DNA of 64,000 nucleotides from Tetraselmis striata (Eukaryota; Chlorophyta; Chlorodendrophyceae; Chlorodendrales; Chlorodendraceae). The translations under genes and the position numbers were made by a program. The notes beneath the pieces are model-generated. The model was given only the letters and a program-made list of their open reading frames with translations, was not told the origin of the DNA and made no database searches. Shown piece after piece: positions 36,156-46,349 of this stretch. Numbering within the stretch: the first letter of the stretch is position 1; every line of letters starts with the position of its first letter. Location of the stretch: NCBI GenBank assembly GCA_006384855.1, contig VCJN01000051.1:248001-312000 (forward strand). The letters are read 5' to 3'.

Positions 36156-37684
36156 CCAGATGGAGCAAATCAAGAAACCTGGGTACGTTGCCATGCTCAG
36201 GATGCCACCGCAGACAGCAGCAACTGCAAGCAAAGCGGGCGGCCTACCGTCATCTTCTTCTTCCCCTCCTTCTTGCCAGGCTGCCCCAGCGCACGGGTCA
36301 AGGCTACCTGGATCTCCTGTGATTGCAGCGTTGGGCTCAGTGATTCAGACATGTCAGCCCCCCCTCCCCGCCGCGCGTGCCCTGCGAGGTTGGAGCGCGT
36401 CAGGCAAGGCTGCACAGATGTGCCAGGGTACGGCATGCTTTGTGTCCCATGCACCTGCAGCGAAAGACAATCAGCGCGCAAACCTGCGCAGGGTTGTTGC
36501 CGCTGAGGTCGATGGCGGTGGGCATGCGGGACGCGGGCCTCTCGTACTCCACGGTGCGGTTGTCCAGCTCGCCCTGCCCCCCAGGAGCACCCCACGGAAA
36601 GCCCCCAGCACCCGGCCGCAGTCAGCCATCCGCCAAGCAAAGCACAGCAGGGTGCTTACGCGGGCGGGTGCAGCGCTCACCTCGCGCAGCAGGGTGCGGA
36701 ACGACTCGCGGGTCTGGTCGCCCGCCTCGCCGTCGCTGCCTGTCAGCAGGTCCAGCAGTTTCTCCTCCACCGCGTGGCTCAGACTGGAGGCGATCTCCCG
36801 CTTCATGCGCGCGCGCGTATGCACAATGGCGTTCTCCACCAGGTCGCGGATGATCTGGTCCACGTCTCGGCCGTGGTACCCCACCTCTGTGAACTTGGTG
36901 GCCTCGACCTGCCGCAAGCGGATGCCCTCAGGCATTGCCCCCACTGGCCATGCAAGCAGCGAATGCAGGCGGGGAAGGGAGGGTGGTTGATTTTTTTGAA
37001 AGGGGCGGAGGGCAGGAGGGTGCCTTGACAAAGGGCGCATCCGCCAGCTTGGCAAGGCGACGCGCAATCTCCGTCTTGCCGCAGCCAGTGGGGCCGATCA
37101 TCAGGATGTTCTTCGGAACCACCTCCTGGCGAAGATCCTCCTGGAGCCGCATGCGCCGCCAGCGGTTGCGCAGCGCCACCGCCACGGCCTTCTTCGCGTC
37201 CGCCTGGCCGATGATGAACTTGTCCAGCAGCTTAACCACCTGGTGAGGCAGCGCGCGCCCCGTCCACTCATCAGCATGTCCTCGTGCATGCTGACCCATC
37301 CGCACCCGCATCCCCATCCAATCCCCGGTGACCCCCTTCTCCCTCCCCAGGCGAGGCCGCTGGTCGAACCGTGGTGGGCGTCAACGCATCCAGCTGCTGC
37401 GGTTCTACATCAACCCCCGCTGCAGGCTCAGCGTCCGCGGGCTTGTCGGTGCCCTCTGTGGCCACCTCCGGTGCGCTGGCAGCAAACCCCCTGGTGCGAG
37501 CCCCGGCGAGACCTGGTGGCGCAGGAGCTGCCCGGTCTACCGGGAGCCGAGATGCAAACGATGAGGTGAGGAGGGCGCCATGTGGCCGGCACGCGAGGAC
37601 GCCAGGCCAGCTGCTGCTGGCCGCGGCTGGCCCACGTGCCAGCTGCAGCAGCAGCCGGCGCTGCCGCAGGACGGCCGCGCCCAT
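34302..37684 (-). CDS. hslU: HslU (ClpY) AAA+ unfoldase of the HslUV protease, mitochondrial-type
   Basis: Eight exons fit with continuous phase: 37684-37370, 37239-37024, 36908-36681, 36573-36484, 36316-36248, 36057-35825, 35730-35610 and 34658-34302, giving about 542 residues. Residues 1-100 are Arg/Ala/Ser-rich without acidic clusters at the start, fitting a mitochondrial presequence. Next are [19 protein letters not shown], Walker A GPTGCGKT (about 154-161), [15 protein letters not shown] (pore region), a variable I-domain (about 230-300), Walker B VFIDEID (about 342-348), [22 protein letters not shown] and a C-terminus ending MDLSKYVL, the tail that docks into HslV. HslU unfolds substrates with ATP and feeds them to the HslV peptidase. 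HslV is not in the window. The intron after 37024 must begin with GC (AAG then GCACCC) to keep the family sequence FVK-VEATKF. Confidence in identity is very high. Confidence 0.95.
36086..36153. repeat. C-tract plus (CA)n in an hslU intron
   Basis: A run of about 23 C at 36086-36109 is followed by (CA)n at about 36114-36152. On the sense strand this is (TG)n then a G-tract about 30 nt before the acceptor of exon 36057-35825. Confidence 0.95.
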
Positions 37685-38419
37685 GTGGCTTCTTCCTCGC
37701 CTCTGGGGGTAGGCACCGCGCAATGAGGTAAGGGGAGGGGGAGTTGGTAAGCGGAGCGCGGTGTGCTGCCAAAGAATCCTAGTGGCTCGGGAAGTTTCCA
37801 GGGGGGTGAAGTGGCAGGGGGGGGGGTGGGGGGGGGTGCACACAGCACTGGCAGAGTCGTTGAGCGGGCGGCAGGGCTGCAGCGGGCTGAATTAGGGAGC
37901 CGGAGCAGATGGGGCGGAGGCTGCGGGGGCGGGGGAGGGGGGGATTTGGCTGGGCACGTGGGGGATATCGTGAGAGAAGTAGGGGTGGGGGTGGGGGTGG
38001 GGATGGTGCGCACCCTCTCCCCCGAGGGATGAGACAGAGGAACTAGGCACACGACTCGGCGCGGTTCACAAACTCCGCGGCAGCAGCAGCACTGCGCTGG
38101 CGAAGTAAACGGGCCGCCGGTGCACCGCTCGGACGCGCGAGCGACCACCTAAGAATGGTGGCGGTGCTGACGCCGTGCTATTCTTTTCACTCACGATCCG
38201 TTTCAACCGGCACCTCTGAAGCAGGATCAGTGACAGCGCCACGCAGGCGCAATGGGTTGCCGCTCGTCGGCAAGGGCGCGCCACGCCGTGCCAGATCGAC
38301 GGCGATGAGCAGTTTTTTTCCCGCCCCCGGGACAGGACTGGCACCAGTGAAACCCTTGCAGAAACCCGATGAGCAGTACCAGCCGTACCAGTACCGGATA
38401 CCGGATACCGGATACCGGA
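37685..38419. other. hslU 5' flank, G-rich
   Basis: Probable hslU promoter side. G-clusters lie at about 37817-37838, 37929-37942 and 37980-38004 (GGGGTGG repeats) and could form quadruplexes. Four CCGGATA-type repeats lie at about 38393-38422. No coding sequence is recognised. Confidence 0.5.
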
Positions 38420-39794
38420 TACTAGGAACTCCGGCACCAACACCCCCACCCCTGGTTTCTTCGACCCACAGCTCGGGTCCGTACTTGGCCGAGGCAGCTT
38501 CAACGCAAATTCTTCCGCCCGCCAGTATGACCACTTCCTCAACGATGCTCATGGGTCGGACAGCTACGCCGCGGAGATGCGCGAGGCGTGGGGCCGCCTC
38601 CAAGCGGCTACTGCTGGCCATCTCGGCGACGCAGATGCACGCCAGATGGAGCGGGAAGTGGAGGCTGCGTCGGGCTCGCAAAAGGAGCTGACGGCATTTC
38701 TAGACCAGGCCAACAACTCTCGGCTTCGAAATGAGGTGTGCGCTCTCCCTGCCACATGTAGGGAACGGATCTTGTTCAACCAGCTCGACGCGGCGTCAGG
38801 CATGTGGACAGTGGCCATCCCCACCGCGCGGACAGCCATGACTCCGCATGAGCTGCGGGAGGTCGCTGCCGGGTACTTCTTTCTGCCTAGCCCGTGCTTG
38901 GCCCCGGTGGTTGGGTGCCAGATTATTCTGCCCTCGACGGAGCACAACCCCGTCATTGTTGATCTATACGGCGACGCGCTCATGAACCTCCCGGCGCCTG
39001 GAGACGCTCACTGGCGTGTACAGCACGACGCTATCGCAGATGCCTTCCGCGATCATTGTGTTCACGACCTAGGTATCGCGGTACGGCGGGAGGTGGATGA
39101 CTTGTTCCAGCAGGCAGTGCCTCTCGGCAACACCGTACCCCGGGATGAACTCAAGGACCTAGTGCCGGACGCAGAGCTCTCCCTTCCGGCGTTCAACGTC
39201 GTGACCGGGAGCTATGATCCCCGGAGCTTGAAGTCCACGCTGCTAGAGTTCAAGACTATGCGGTACGGGGTCAAGTACACTTCAGTGCCCCGGGCCACAG
39301 CTGTGGATCGGTTTGAGCGCTCCCTGTTGGGCGACATACAACGGGGGTTGGCTGCGCGGGACGCGGCGTGGCACAACACAGAGCCCGGACACAAGGGTCC
39401 TCTTCGAGACATCTTGGATATGTCGGAGTACACGGGCATGGTCTTCGGCACAGTGGGTGAGGTGAGCAAGGGGGTGCACCGCACAGTGCGTGGTATCGCA
39501 TGCTTGGCTGCGGACCGGGGTGCCCTCTCATCGCGGGGCACTCGGTGCATCACCCGAGCTCACCAGGAGGCCTTGCTCGCAAGAGATTTCCTCGGGGTCC
39601 TGAGCTTGGTAGCCGCTCGAGAGCGTGCTCGCTGCCTCATCAGACGGCGCAGATTCGTCTCCCATCCCGTTGCTGAAGCTGCACAGCACGTCCGAGGATC
39701 ACCCACACACACACGTGGTCGCGTGGCCCGGACTCTGAACCGTGTGCGCATCACTCATCCATCCCGCCTTATGCGGGATGCGGGCCGCTTTTAG
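38420..39794 (+). CDS. Retroelement-type ORF with PD-(D/E)XK-like motif; probably 5'-truncated
   Basis: An open frame with an ATG at 38577 (405 residues to the TAG at 39792-39794). The same frame stays open and protein-like upstream to about 38420 (FFDPQLGSVLGRGSF), so 38577 is probably not the true start. Conserved-looking blocks are YFFLPSPCLAPVVG, HWRVQHDAIADAF (about 145-157), VRREVDDLF, and DLVPDAELSLP with LLEFKTMRYG, which gives PD (197-198) and E-x-K (224-226), the layout of a PD-(D/E)XK nuclease core. I recall similar domains at the ends of algal reverse-transcriptase proteins, but no RT is present here. Residues after about 330 look unconserved. A fragment of the 5' part recurs at 51352-51490. 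Nuclease activity is inference. Confidence 0.55.
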
Positions 39795-39902
39795 GCGGCT
39801 TGCTGTGTTGATTTTCTAATTCTGGGGAACTGCCCTTTTTGTAATTCACACCAGTACCGGATACCTGGTACTCCGCGGGTACTGAGTGCCGATCAGAGCG
39901 GC

Positions 39903-40535
39903 CGTGTCGGAGCAAAATCCGCGAGTGCCGAGGATGATTACCTCGCGGTGCCAGAACTACTGCAGAGAGCAGAGTCTGGTTACGAGGCCGTTCGACCGGT
40001 CAGCCGAGTGCCTGGACTCTTTCCCCTGAGCACCGACCTAACGAACGAGTACCTCAAGCAGGATGACCGGCGTCTGCCGGCCCAGGAGGAGTATTTGTGG
40101 ATGTCGTGTTTCGGGGCCCACATGGCCGCGCTTTTCGTGGCTCTCGACGAGCTGCTGCCCTACGTCCCTACCACCAACCAGGACTTCACCCCCTACCTTG
40201 CGAGAGCTCGGAACCACGCCGAGGCCATCGACAAGGCGTTCCGGTTTCGTTTGGCCTTCCTGCGGAGGCTAAATGAGATCAAGCGTGTGCACGGTGACCA
40301 AGGTGGTCTGGACGTGCTGCCAGCCCAGCATTTTCAGCCTGCTTCGGAGCATCTGGGTTCTGCGATTTTTGGGGACCTCATGAGGGACTACGAGCGCCGT
40401 GTCTTCGAGGCGACCGTTGCCAGCAGCGCGAAGGCGACCGCTACTGCTCGAGTGGCGGTTGCAGCTGCAGGTCGCGGGCGTGGGCGAGGACGAGGCGGTG
40501 GACGCGGACGTGGTCGCGAAGGTGAGCACGAATGA
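39903..40535 (+). CDS. Family A ORF1 (Gag-like), copy 2, open frame lacking its 5' end
   Basis: The frame is open from about 39903 to the TGA at 40533-40535. It keeps the helical core (VPGLFPLSTDLTNEYLKQDD; FGAHMAALFVALDELL), the FRFRLAFLRRLNEIKRVHG block and an uninterrupted Arg-Gly tail. It is the best template in the window for what ORF1 looks like. Function is by analogy to Gag only. Confidence 0.65.
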   Translation, partial: RVGAKSASAEDDYLAVPELLQRAESGYEAVRPVSRVPGLFPLSTDLTNEYLKQDDRRLPAQEEYLWMSCFGAHMAALFVALDELLPYVPTTNQDFTPYLARARNHAEAIDKAFRFRLAFLRRLNEIKRVHGDQGGLDVLPAQHFQPASEHLGSAIFGDLMRDYERRVFEATVASSAKATATARVAVAAAGRGRGRGRGGGRGRGREGEHE

Positions 40536-40861
40536 CGGCGTGGGGCGCCTTTCGTCGGAGCTGCTGGAGCTTTGCGAGGCCACCTTTCGGTGACCGCCGC
40601 AAGACGCACCCTTGCAGCTCAACGGCGGGATGAGCGCGCTGTGTCAGGACCTGACCCCCCCCCCCCCACACACACACCTTACAGACTTCCTTTAGACCTT
40701 CCTCGGTACGGCGCTTCTTACAGCTACAGCCGAGTGCGGCTCAACCATCCGCACACCTGCACATGGCGGCTCAACCAGCCGCTTTCTTTACCCCTCTCTG
40801 CGTCCGTCGGTTGTTACACTACGTGCTACAACTGGTTCGCAACGACCAAGTTTCGCGCGGG

Positions 40862-42207
40862 TACGTTACGCGCGTGACAGGCGCTACGAGCGCGAAGGGC
40901 GCGCGGGGCGGCCCTCTTACCTGAACCTAGCCTCGCAAAACCGTACCGATGCTACTGCAAACCCGTCCAGCAGCTACCGGCCAACCGCCGGGAACCTAAC
41001 CGCTGCTGCCGAGTACTTTGCGAACAGTAGACGTACCGGTGGAACTCTGTCAGTAAAACGACGCACTTACGTAATTGACGAGCCCGAAGCAGTCGCTCCT
41101 TGGGCGGCTTCATTGCGATCCCGGCTGCAGGACGCGTTCGGCTCAGACGAGCTGGGCCAACGGACGCTCGATCTACTCTCCAGCTCCCTCAACGCTCAGA
41201 CACTCAAGAGCTACGCCGGCCGGCTGTCTCAATTCGCGGAGTTCTGCCATGACTCCGAGAACATTAGCCCGCTTGAGGCAACTACTGCCACTGTCGTTCG
41301 GTATGTTGCTTGGATCGGCGAGCGAGGGCACACCGCAGCTAAGTCGCTGCAACCTTATCTGTCTGCAATCAACACGTTCTTCGAGCTGCACAACCTCGAC
41401 CCAATCGCTAAGGACAGCCTACACCTAACTTTAGCGTGGGCTGATATGATGCGTCAGCGCCAACTGGACGCTGCCCCTTTGCGTGTCCCTCTGCCTGCGG
41501 ATGTAGCTTATCGCTTCGTCACAGAAGCCGAGCTGATTGTGTCTGCTCCCTACCTAGAGTACCACCACGACTTCCGAGCCCTCCTGGCCTCGGTTGTCAA
41601 CTTCATGTTTTTTGCAGGGGCCTTATTGGCGTGTCCTGTCGAGTGCAAGACGTGCATGTCGACGCCTACAACATCACCCTGCAAGTGTACCGAGAGAAGG
41701 GTCGCGCTGGTCGACGGGGACCCGACGACATGCGCGTACTTCTCCTCCCAGTGTCAAAGCACCCCCGAGTGGCACGTCTCCTGCACCACTTCATCGACCA
41801 CGCCCAGTCAGTCCCCATTGTTACTGTTGGTTTGGCTGTGTCAAACTTCTGGGCTGTCAGTTCGAATGAGCAGTCAAAACCTTGGACTGCGGCTACAATG
41901 TCAGACTGGCTGTCCACAGCCGTCCGTCTAGTCAATGCTGCCCCCCTTGCTGGCACCTCCTGGACCTCGCACAGTCTTCGCAAGGGCGCAGCCTCTGCAG
42001 CGAACGCCATCGGGGTGCCATTGTCCCACATACATTCGCTACCAAGGCGGTTGGGCCACTAACTCTGACGTCGTTCTGGACTACATCGACCCCAACGTTC
42101 TTCCTTCACCTGGCGCATGGTTCTTCTTTGGACACATCGCCCCCCTACGCCACTTCCAAGACCAACAAGACTCCGCAGCGGTGGCCTTCCCAGTGCCTCC
42201 TTCATGA
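40862..42207 (+). pseudogene. Family A tyrosine recombinase, copy 2
   Basis: The frame is continuous from about 40862 (RDRRYEREGRAG) through the core-binding domain to FMFFA at about 41617, where one base is lost at the first catalytic Arg region. Coding resumes in another frame from about 41631 (VDAYNITLQVYREKGR) through HSLRKGAASAANAIG. A 4-bp ACAT duplication at about 42028-42035 then shifts the frame again before LDYID. The lesions differ from those of copy 1, so the two copies decayed independently. Confidence 0.8.
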
Positions 42208-42286
42208 CTTGGCGCTACCCCTTCTCCGTCAATCCACCGCTCTCTCCGTTCGCTCAAGACTGGCAAAACCAGACTCAACTTTGAAA

Positions 42287-42473
42287 TGATCTAAACTAGT
42301 TTATGGGGTTTCCTCCCTTGACCTAACCGCTTTTTAGCTACAAGTGCTGCTCAGTGGTACGGGAACTAGGCATCTGTTGTTGCGCCCTTTTTGGGTGCAG
42401 CACGAGTAGACATAAAAGCAGCCAGAACAGCTGAGCCTGCCATCTTCCAGTTTTCGCTGCGTTCCACGCAACG
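42287..42473 (+). repeat. Family A 3' terminal repeat (complete)
   Basis: 187 bp matching 25688-25874, ending with the imperfect form of the terminal hairpin (CGCTGCGTTCCACGCAACG). Confidence 0.9.
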
Positions 42474-42591
42474 CCCCCCCTGACTCCGTTTTCCCTCCAC
42501 GCTTTCGCTAAACCATCCTGCCAATTTCGGCTCTTGACCGTGTAAAACAGCCTGCGCGACCTTTTTGGCAAAACCAGACTCAACTTTGAAA

Positions 42592-43111
42592 CGCCTCTAC
42601 CAACCATATATCTAGAGGAGATACAGGCAACCTCGTCTATAAGGTAGTACTGCGGCGTGGCATGTAGGATCTGACACCGCTACTCAGCGCCGTTAATGAT
42701 ACCCAGACTAGTACGTATCTACATGTACCTCGTACCGTTATCGCTGGTTGGGCCCGCCGGACGTCGCCCAAGAGCAGGTTGCGCCCCTGCGCCCCAACAC
42801 CTCCGCTCCAAGCACAATCATGCCTACATATGGGCCGATCCCGCGGAAGGGCAGTGGAGTTAACCGTGGTGTGTCCGACACTAGCTCCAATCGTGGCGCC
42901 TGGAACGTTAAGCTTAACTGCCGCAACATGGGCTTTTCGAACATATGAGAGCATAGCCGCTGCATAGGCGACACTTTATTTCCCGGCCGAGTTTTCGGAG
43001 GTTGCATGTAATTCCGCGCGCCGGCCAAACCGCGCGCCGGCCCCGCGCGCGCGTGCGCAGCGCAATATAATATTATTGTCGCAAGCAACAAGGCCAATCA
43101 TGCGACTATGT
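42592..43111. other. Spacer between two YR elements
   Basis: No gene is recognised. A CGCGCGCCGGCC-type GC patch lies at about 43013-43058. Confidence 0.45.
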
Positions 43112-43393
43112 TTAGAGCTGTGTTCTTCGGGTTTCCTTCCCCTCTCTTGAACCTAGGGTATGCGGTCGTCGACAACCGGCTGCCCGCGGCCTCTGCGCCA
43201 CGCCAAATTGACGCGGCGGCCACAAAGCAATGGACGCCCGCCATACAGTCTTGGTGCTTTAGCACTAAAATGCTAAATTACGTGATTTTGCGTGCCGAAA
43301 ACATCGGTCATCCCATCATGTACCCATCAAATCCTATAACACCATCATCGTGCGCTAGATGGGACCACTCTTATAGTTTCGTGTTGGCCTCAT
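43112..43393 (+). repeat. Family B 5' direct repeat
   Basis: Shares AACCTAGGGTATGCGGT, CGCCACGCCAAATTGACG, TTGGTGCTTTAGCACTAAAA and CTAGATGGGACCACTCT with 46066-46349, in the same order. Confidence 0.85.
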
Positions 43394-43493
43394 GTCCACA
43401 CAACACTAACTCGCGGTTTTGGACCGTGCACAGTGCTCATGCCCTTGGAAACGGCGGTGCTAACCTTCCACCCTCCGCTGTCGTTGCTACTAC

Positions 43494-44519
43494 ATGACCA
43501 TCTCAAGCCAAGGCTCTTCTCTCTCTTCTCCCAACGGCGCCCTCCCGGACGACCCCTTCGATATGTCAGGCAGCGGCTCACCCACCGGTCCCAAGATGGT
43601 CGACGACGGCAAGGCGGCGGCTGTCGAGGGTGTCGAGACGTCGGACATTGCACAAGCGCGCATCGAGGCGGGGCGTCGTTCGGCGGAAGACGCCCGAATG
43701 AGACAGCTCATCCATGAGAAGCTCCCCAAGTTCTTTGCTGCCCAAGAGACTCCTATGCCGCCGACTGCCGTCGGCGAAGAGAAACGAGTCCCGCGCCGGT
43801 GGTAACGTCCGAGCTACCTTCGCTCCCTTGAGCGAACCCCACTATACCTTGATTGGCAAACTGCCTTCGCTATATCCTATGCCATGCTTGGATAATGGGA
43901 TGCCTCCCGACAGTCGGCGACGCGCCCGGGGCTTATCCTCATGTCCCTCGACCGCGTGCTCGAGTACCGCCTGCTCGGCAACCCTCGTCTTCAGCCGGAA
44001 GCGGACGAGCACTACCACGCCGCGTGCTACGGGGCCTTCATCGCCGGCATGGCCATCGAGTTGCGCAAGTTGCTAGCTGCGGCGTGCGTCACCAACGGGG
44101 TTCCACCAGATTTCGGATAGCGGCTCGAGGCCGTCGTCCACAGCATGGAGACCGTTGACGACGGTAATCGGTTCCACTTGGCCTACCGTCGCAAGCACTG
44201 GGACACGCATATGCCCAACGGGGACACCTTCGACCTCGATGTCGTGCGGGAGCGCTACTTCCGCCATGGCACCGAGAACATGGGGTCTCCCGAGTTCGCC
44301 GAGGTGCGGGAGCTCTACAAGGACCGCGTATACGACGCGAACATCACGAGCGATGCGAAGACATCTGCTCGTCCGCGCTTCGGCGGTGGCCCCATGCGCA
44401 ACGACCGCGACTGCGATGATAAGGGCGGCGTCAGCCGCGACAACTTCAAGAACTTGCGCATGGCGGGACTCCCTCACAACCACTTACCCACATGTCGGGG
44501 TCGTCGTCCTTCCTCAAAT
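43494..44519 (+). pseudogene. Family B ORF1 (Gag-like), frame-broken
   Basis: Starts with an open frame at 43494-43805 (Ser/Gly/Asp-rich). After a frame change it continues with LGNPRLQPEADEHYHAACYG and AFIAGMAIELRKLL (about 43960-44080), aligning with the RLPAQEEYLWMSCFGAHMAA block of family A. A TAG follows at about 44118, then a tail with RYFRHGTENMG. The shared blocks, not any known domain, support the ORF1 call. Confidence 0.65.
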
Positions 44520-44639
44520 AAGTCAACGCCTCCGGCTTCATTCTGTCCTTCTACATCACAAGTCTACACCGACTTCCCCTTTTTGGCGCGCCCATCCCGT
44601 CATGCCTCGCTAACCCTCTTTGCGCGTCACTCGCACAAC

Positions 44640-46008
44640 GGCCTCTCGCGGGCGGCCCGACAGGCAAGTACTCGCGCGACGCCCGTTACGAGCGAGATTA
44701 TCGGCTACTCATGGCCCCGCCTACAAACCGCCTTGCACCAGCGAGCGCCATCGTCAAACCATGCAGCGGCGTACGGTGCGTCTCGGCGCGTCCGTCGCAC
44801 CACAAAGTCTCCTCCGCACTATATCGCAGACGCCGAGACTAAGTTCCAATGGAGCTAGCTCATGCGAGGCAGCATCGAGGCTCTGTAGACGACTGGGGCG
44901 CCAATGTGCTCGACCTCGTGACTACGCCGCTCACGGCCAGCACCAACTCGAACTACAAGGGCAAGATACGCCTCTTCGCCGATATCTGCGTCCACGAGGC
45001 GGAAGGCCTCTGCCCTCTGGACTGCACCGAGGCCACGTGCGTCCGCTACCTCGCATGGATTGCGGATGAGCGCGGCACCATCGGTGCCGGCTCCATGCAG
45101 CTCTACCTCTCCGCCATCAACATCTTCCTTCGTCACAGCGGTCGGGGCGACGCCCCGGCTACTGGTCCGGCCATTATTGACATGAAGCGCACGCATCAAA
45201 TCCGTCAGCTACTCAATACTGGCGAGAAGTTTCGGCGCGCCCCGCCCCTGCCGTGCGACGTCATCATCGACATCCTCGACGACCTTGCTACCCCTCCCAC
45301 GACCACCACCGAATACGGCAGCATCCTTCGCGACGGTGCAGCGGTGTGCTCGACGTTTATGTTCTACTCCCGTGGCGAGTCCAGCGTCTCCCCCCGATTT
45401 CGCGACATGGCCGTCGACGCCCACAACATCACCATCTTCGACAACCGCGAGAAGGCGGGACATCGAAAGCGTCGAGACGGGTTCCAGCCCCTACTCCAGA
45501 TCCTTGCCACCGCCGTGCCTACTTGGAAAAGCCTTCTAGGCCGCTTGGCTATCTACCGCGACGCGGCGTTCCGGGCATCCCCCTCCGCCAATCAGCAACC
45601 CGATCAATTTTGGGCGCTCCCCGGCGCTGGTGCTACCCCACCCCTTACGTGGAATTATGCCGCTACCTTTGGTGACTGGCCCAAGCGGGCCGTCGGCCGC
45701 ACCAATCGACCCCCCCCCCCCCCCCCCCCCCCCGCGAAGGCTTATTCGTGTGGACCTTGCACTCCGCCTTGCGGACGGGCGCGGCGTCGGGCGCAAACAC
45801 AGCTGACGTGCCCTTGGACAAAATCCACCACTTGGGCGGATGGGCCCGCAATTCTGCGGTAATCAACGACTACATCGACCCAACTACGCTTCCTATCCGC
45901 GGCGCCGCGCTCATGTTCAGTTGGCTCTCTCCCACATTAGTCCTTCGCAGCCTTCTCGGAAGCTCCCCGGCTCCGTCGGGCGCCGCCCCGCCCCCTCGAC
46001 AGCCATGA
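44640..46008 (+). pseudogene. Family B tyrosine recombinase, split by a C-tract
   Basis: The open frame at 44849-45862 carries the core-binding domain (YKGKIRLFADICVHEA to MQLYLSAINIFL) and catalytic block MFYSRGESSVSPRFRDM with the first Arg intact, then VDAHNITIFDNREKAG. A run of about 20 C at 45711-45733 shifts the frame. The missing C-terminal boxes, HSALRTGAASGANTA, GGWARNSAV and INDYIDP, follow in another frame at 45748-46008. Upstream, 44660-44845 has a frame with SRDARYERDYR matching the N-terminus of family A YR. The H-to-R spacing is one residue longer than in family A. Confidence 0.78.
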
Positions 46009-46065
46009 AGACCGAGGTGGCTAATCTCCCTTGCCTACCACCCTTTGAAAATGTGTAAGTCTTAG

Positions 46066-46349
46066 TTCTTGGGGTTTCTTTTCCCTTCCTTAAACCTAGG
46101 GTATGCGGTGTCGACAACCGGCTGCGCGTGGCCTCTGCGCCACGCCAAATTGACGTGGCGGCCACATAGCATGCAATGCACGCCCTCCGGGCAGTCTTGG
46201 TGCTTTAGCACTAAAATGCTGAAGTACGGCACTTTTGCGTGCCGACCTCAATTGGCGAAAATATCGGTCACCCCTAGTACCCGTCGAATCCTATAAACTC
46301 ATCATCGTCCGCTAGATGGGACCACTCTCTTAGTTTTTTGCTGGCCTCC
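46066..46349 (+). repeat. Family B 3' direct repeat
   Basis: Partner of 43112-43393 with about 80-85% identity by eye. Confidence 0.85.

Larger units (their letters stand above)
39893..42591 (+). mobile_element. Tyrosine-recombinase element, family A copy 2 (5'-truncated)
   Basis: About 90% identical by eye to copy 1 from its ORF1 interior onward. The 5' repeat and the first about 80 ORF1 codons are missing; similarity starts at CAGAGCGGCCGTGTCGGAGC. ORF1 is open, YR has two frameshifts, and a complete 187-bp 3' repeat follows at 42287-42473. Again there is no RT/RNase H between the genes. Confidence 0.75.
43112..46349 (+). mobile_element. Tyrosine-recombinase element, family B (ORF1 + YR, no RT)
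   Basis: About 280-bp direct repeats at 43112-43393 and 46066-46349 flank an ORF1 and a tyrosine recombinase. The protein sequences are far diverged from family A but have the same order and alignable blocks in both genes. No RT, RNase H or methyltransferase is seen. Several frame breaks and a C20-type tract inside YR make it defective. Confidence 0.75.

Noticed and set aside
42738-43097. 119-codon minus-strand frame with a hydrophobic start
   Set aside because: It lies in the spacer between two elements, overlaps a GC patch, and has no recognisable domain or splice context.
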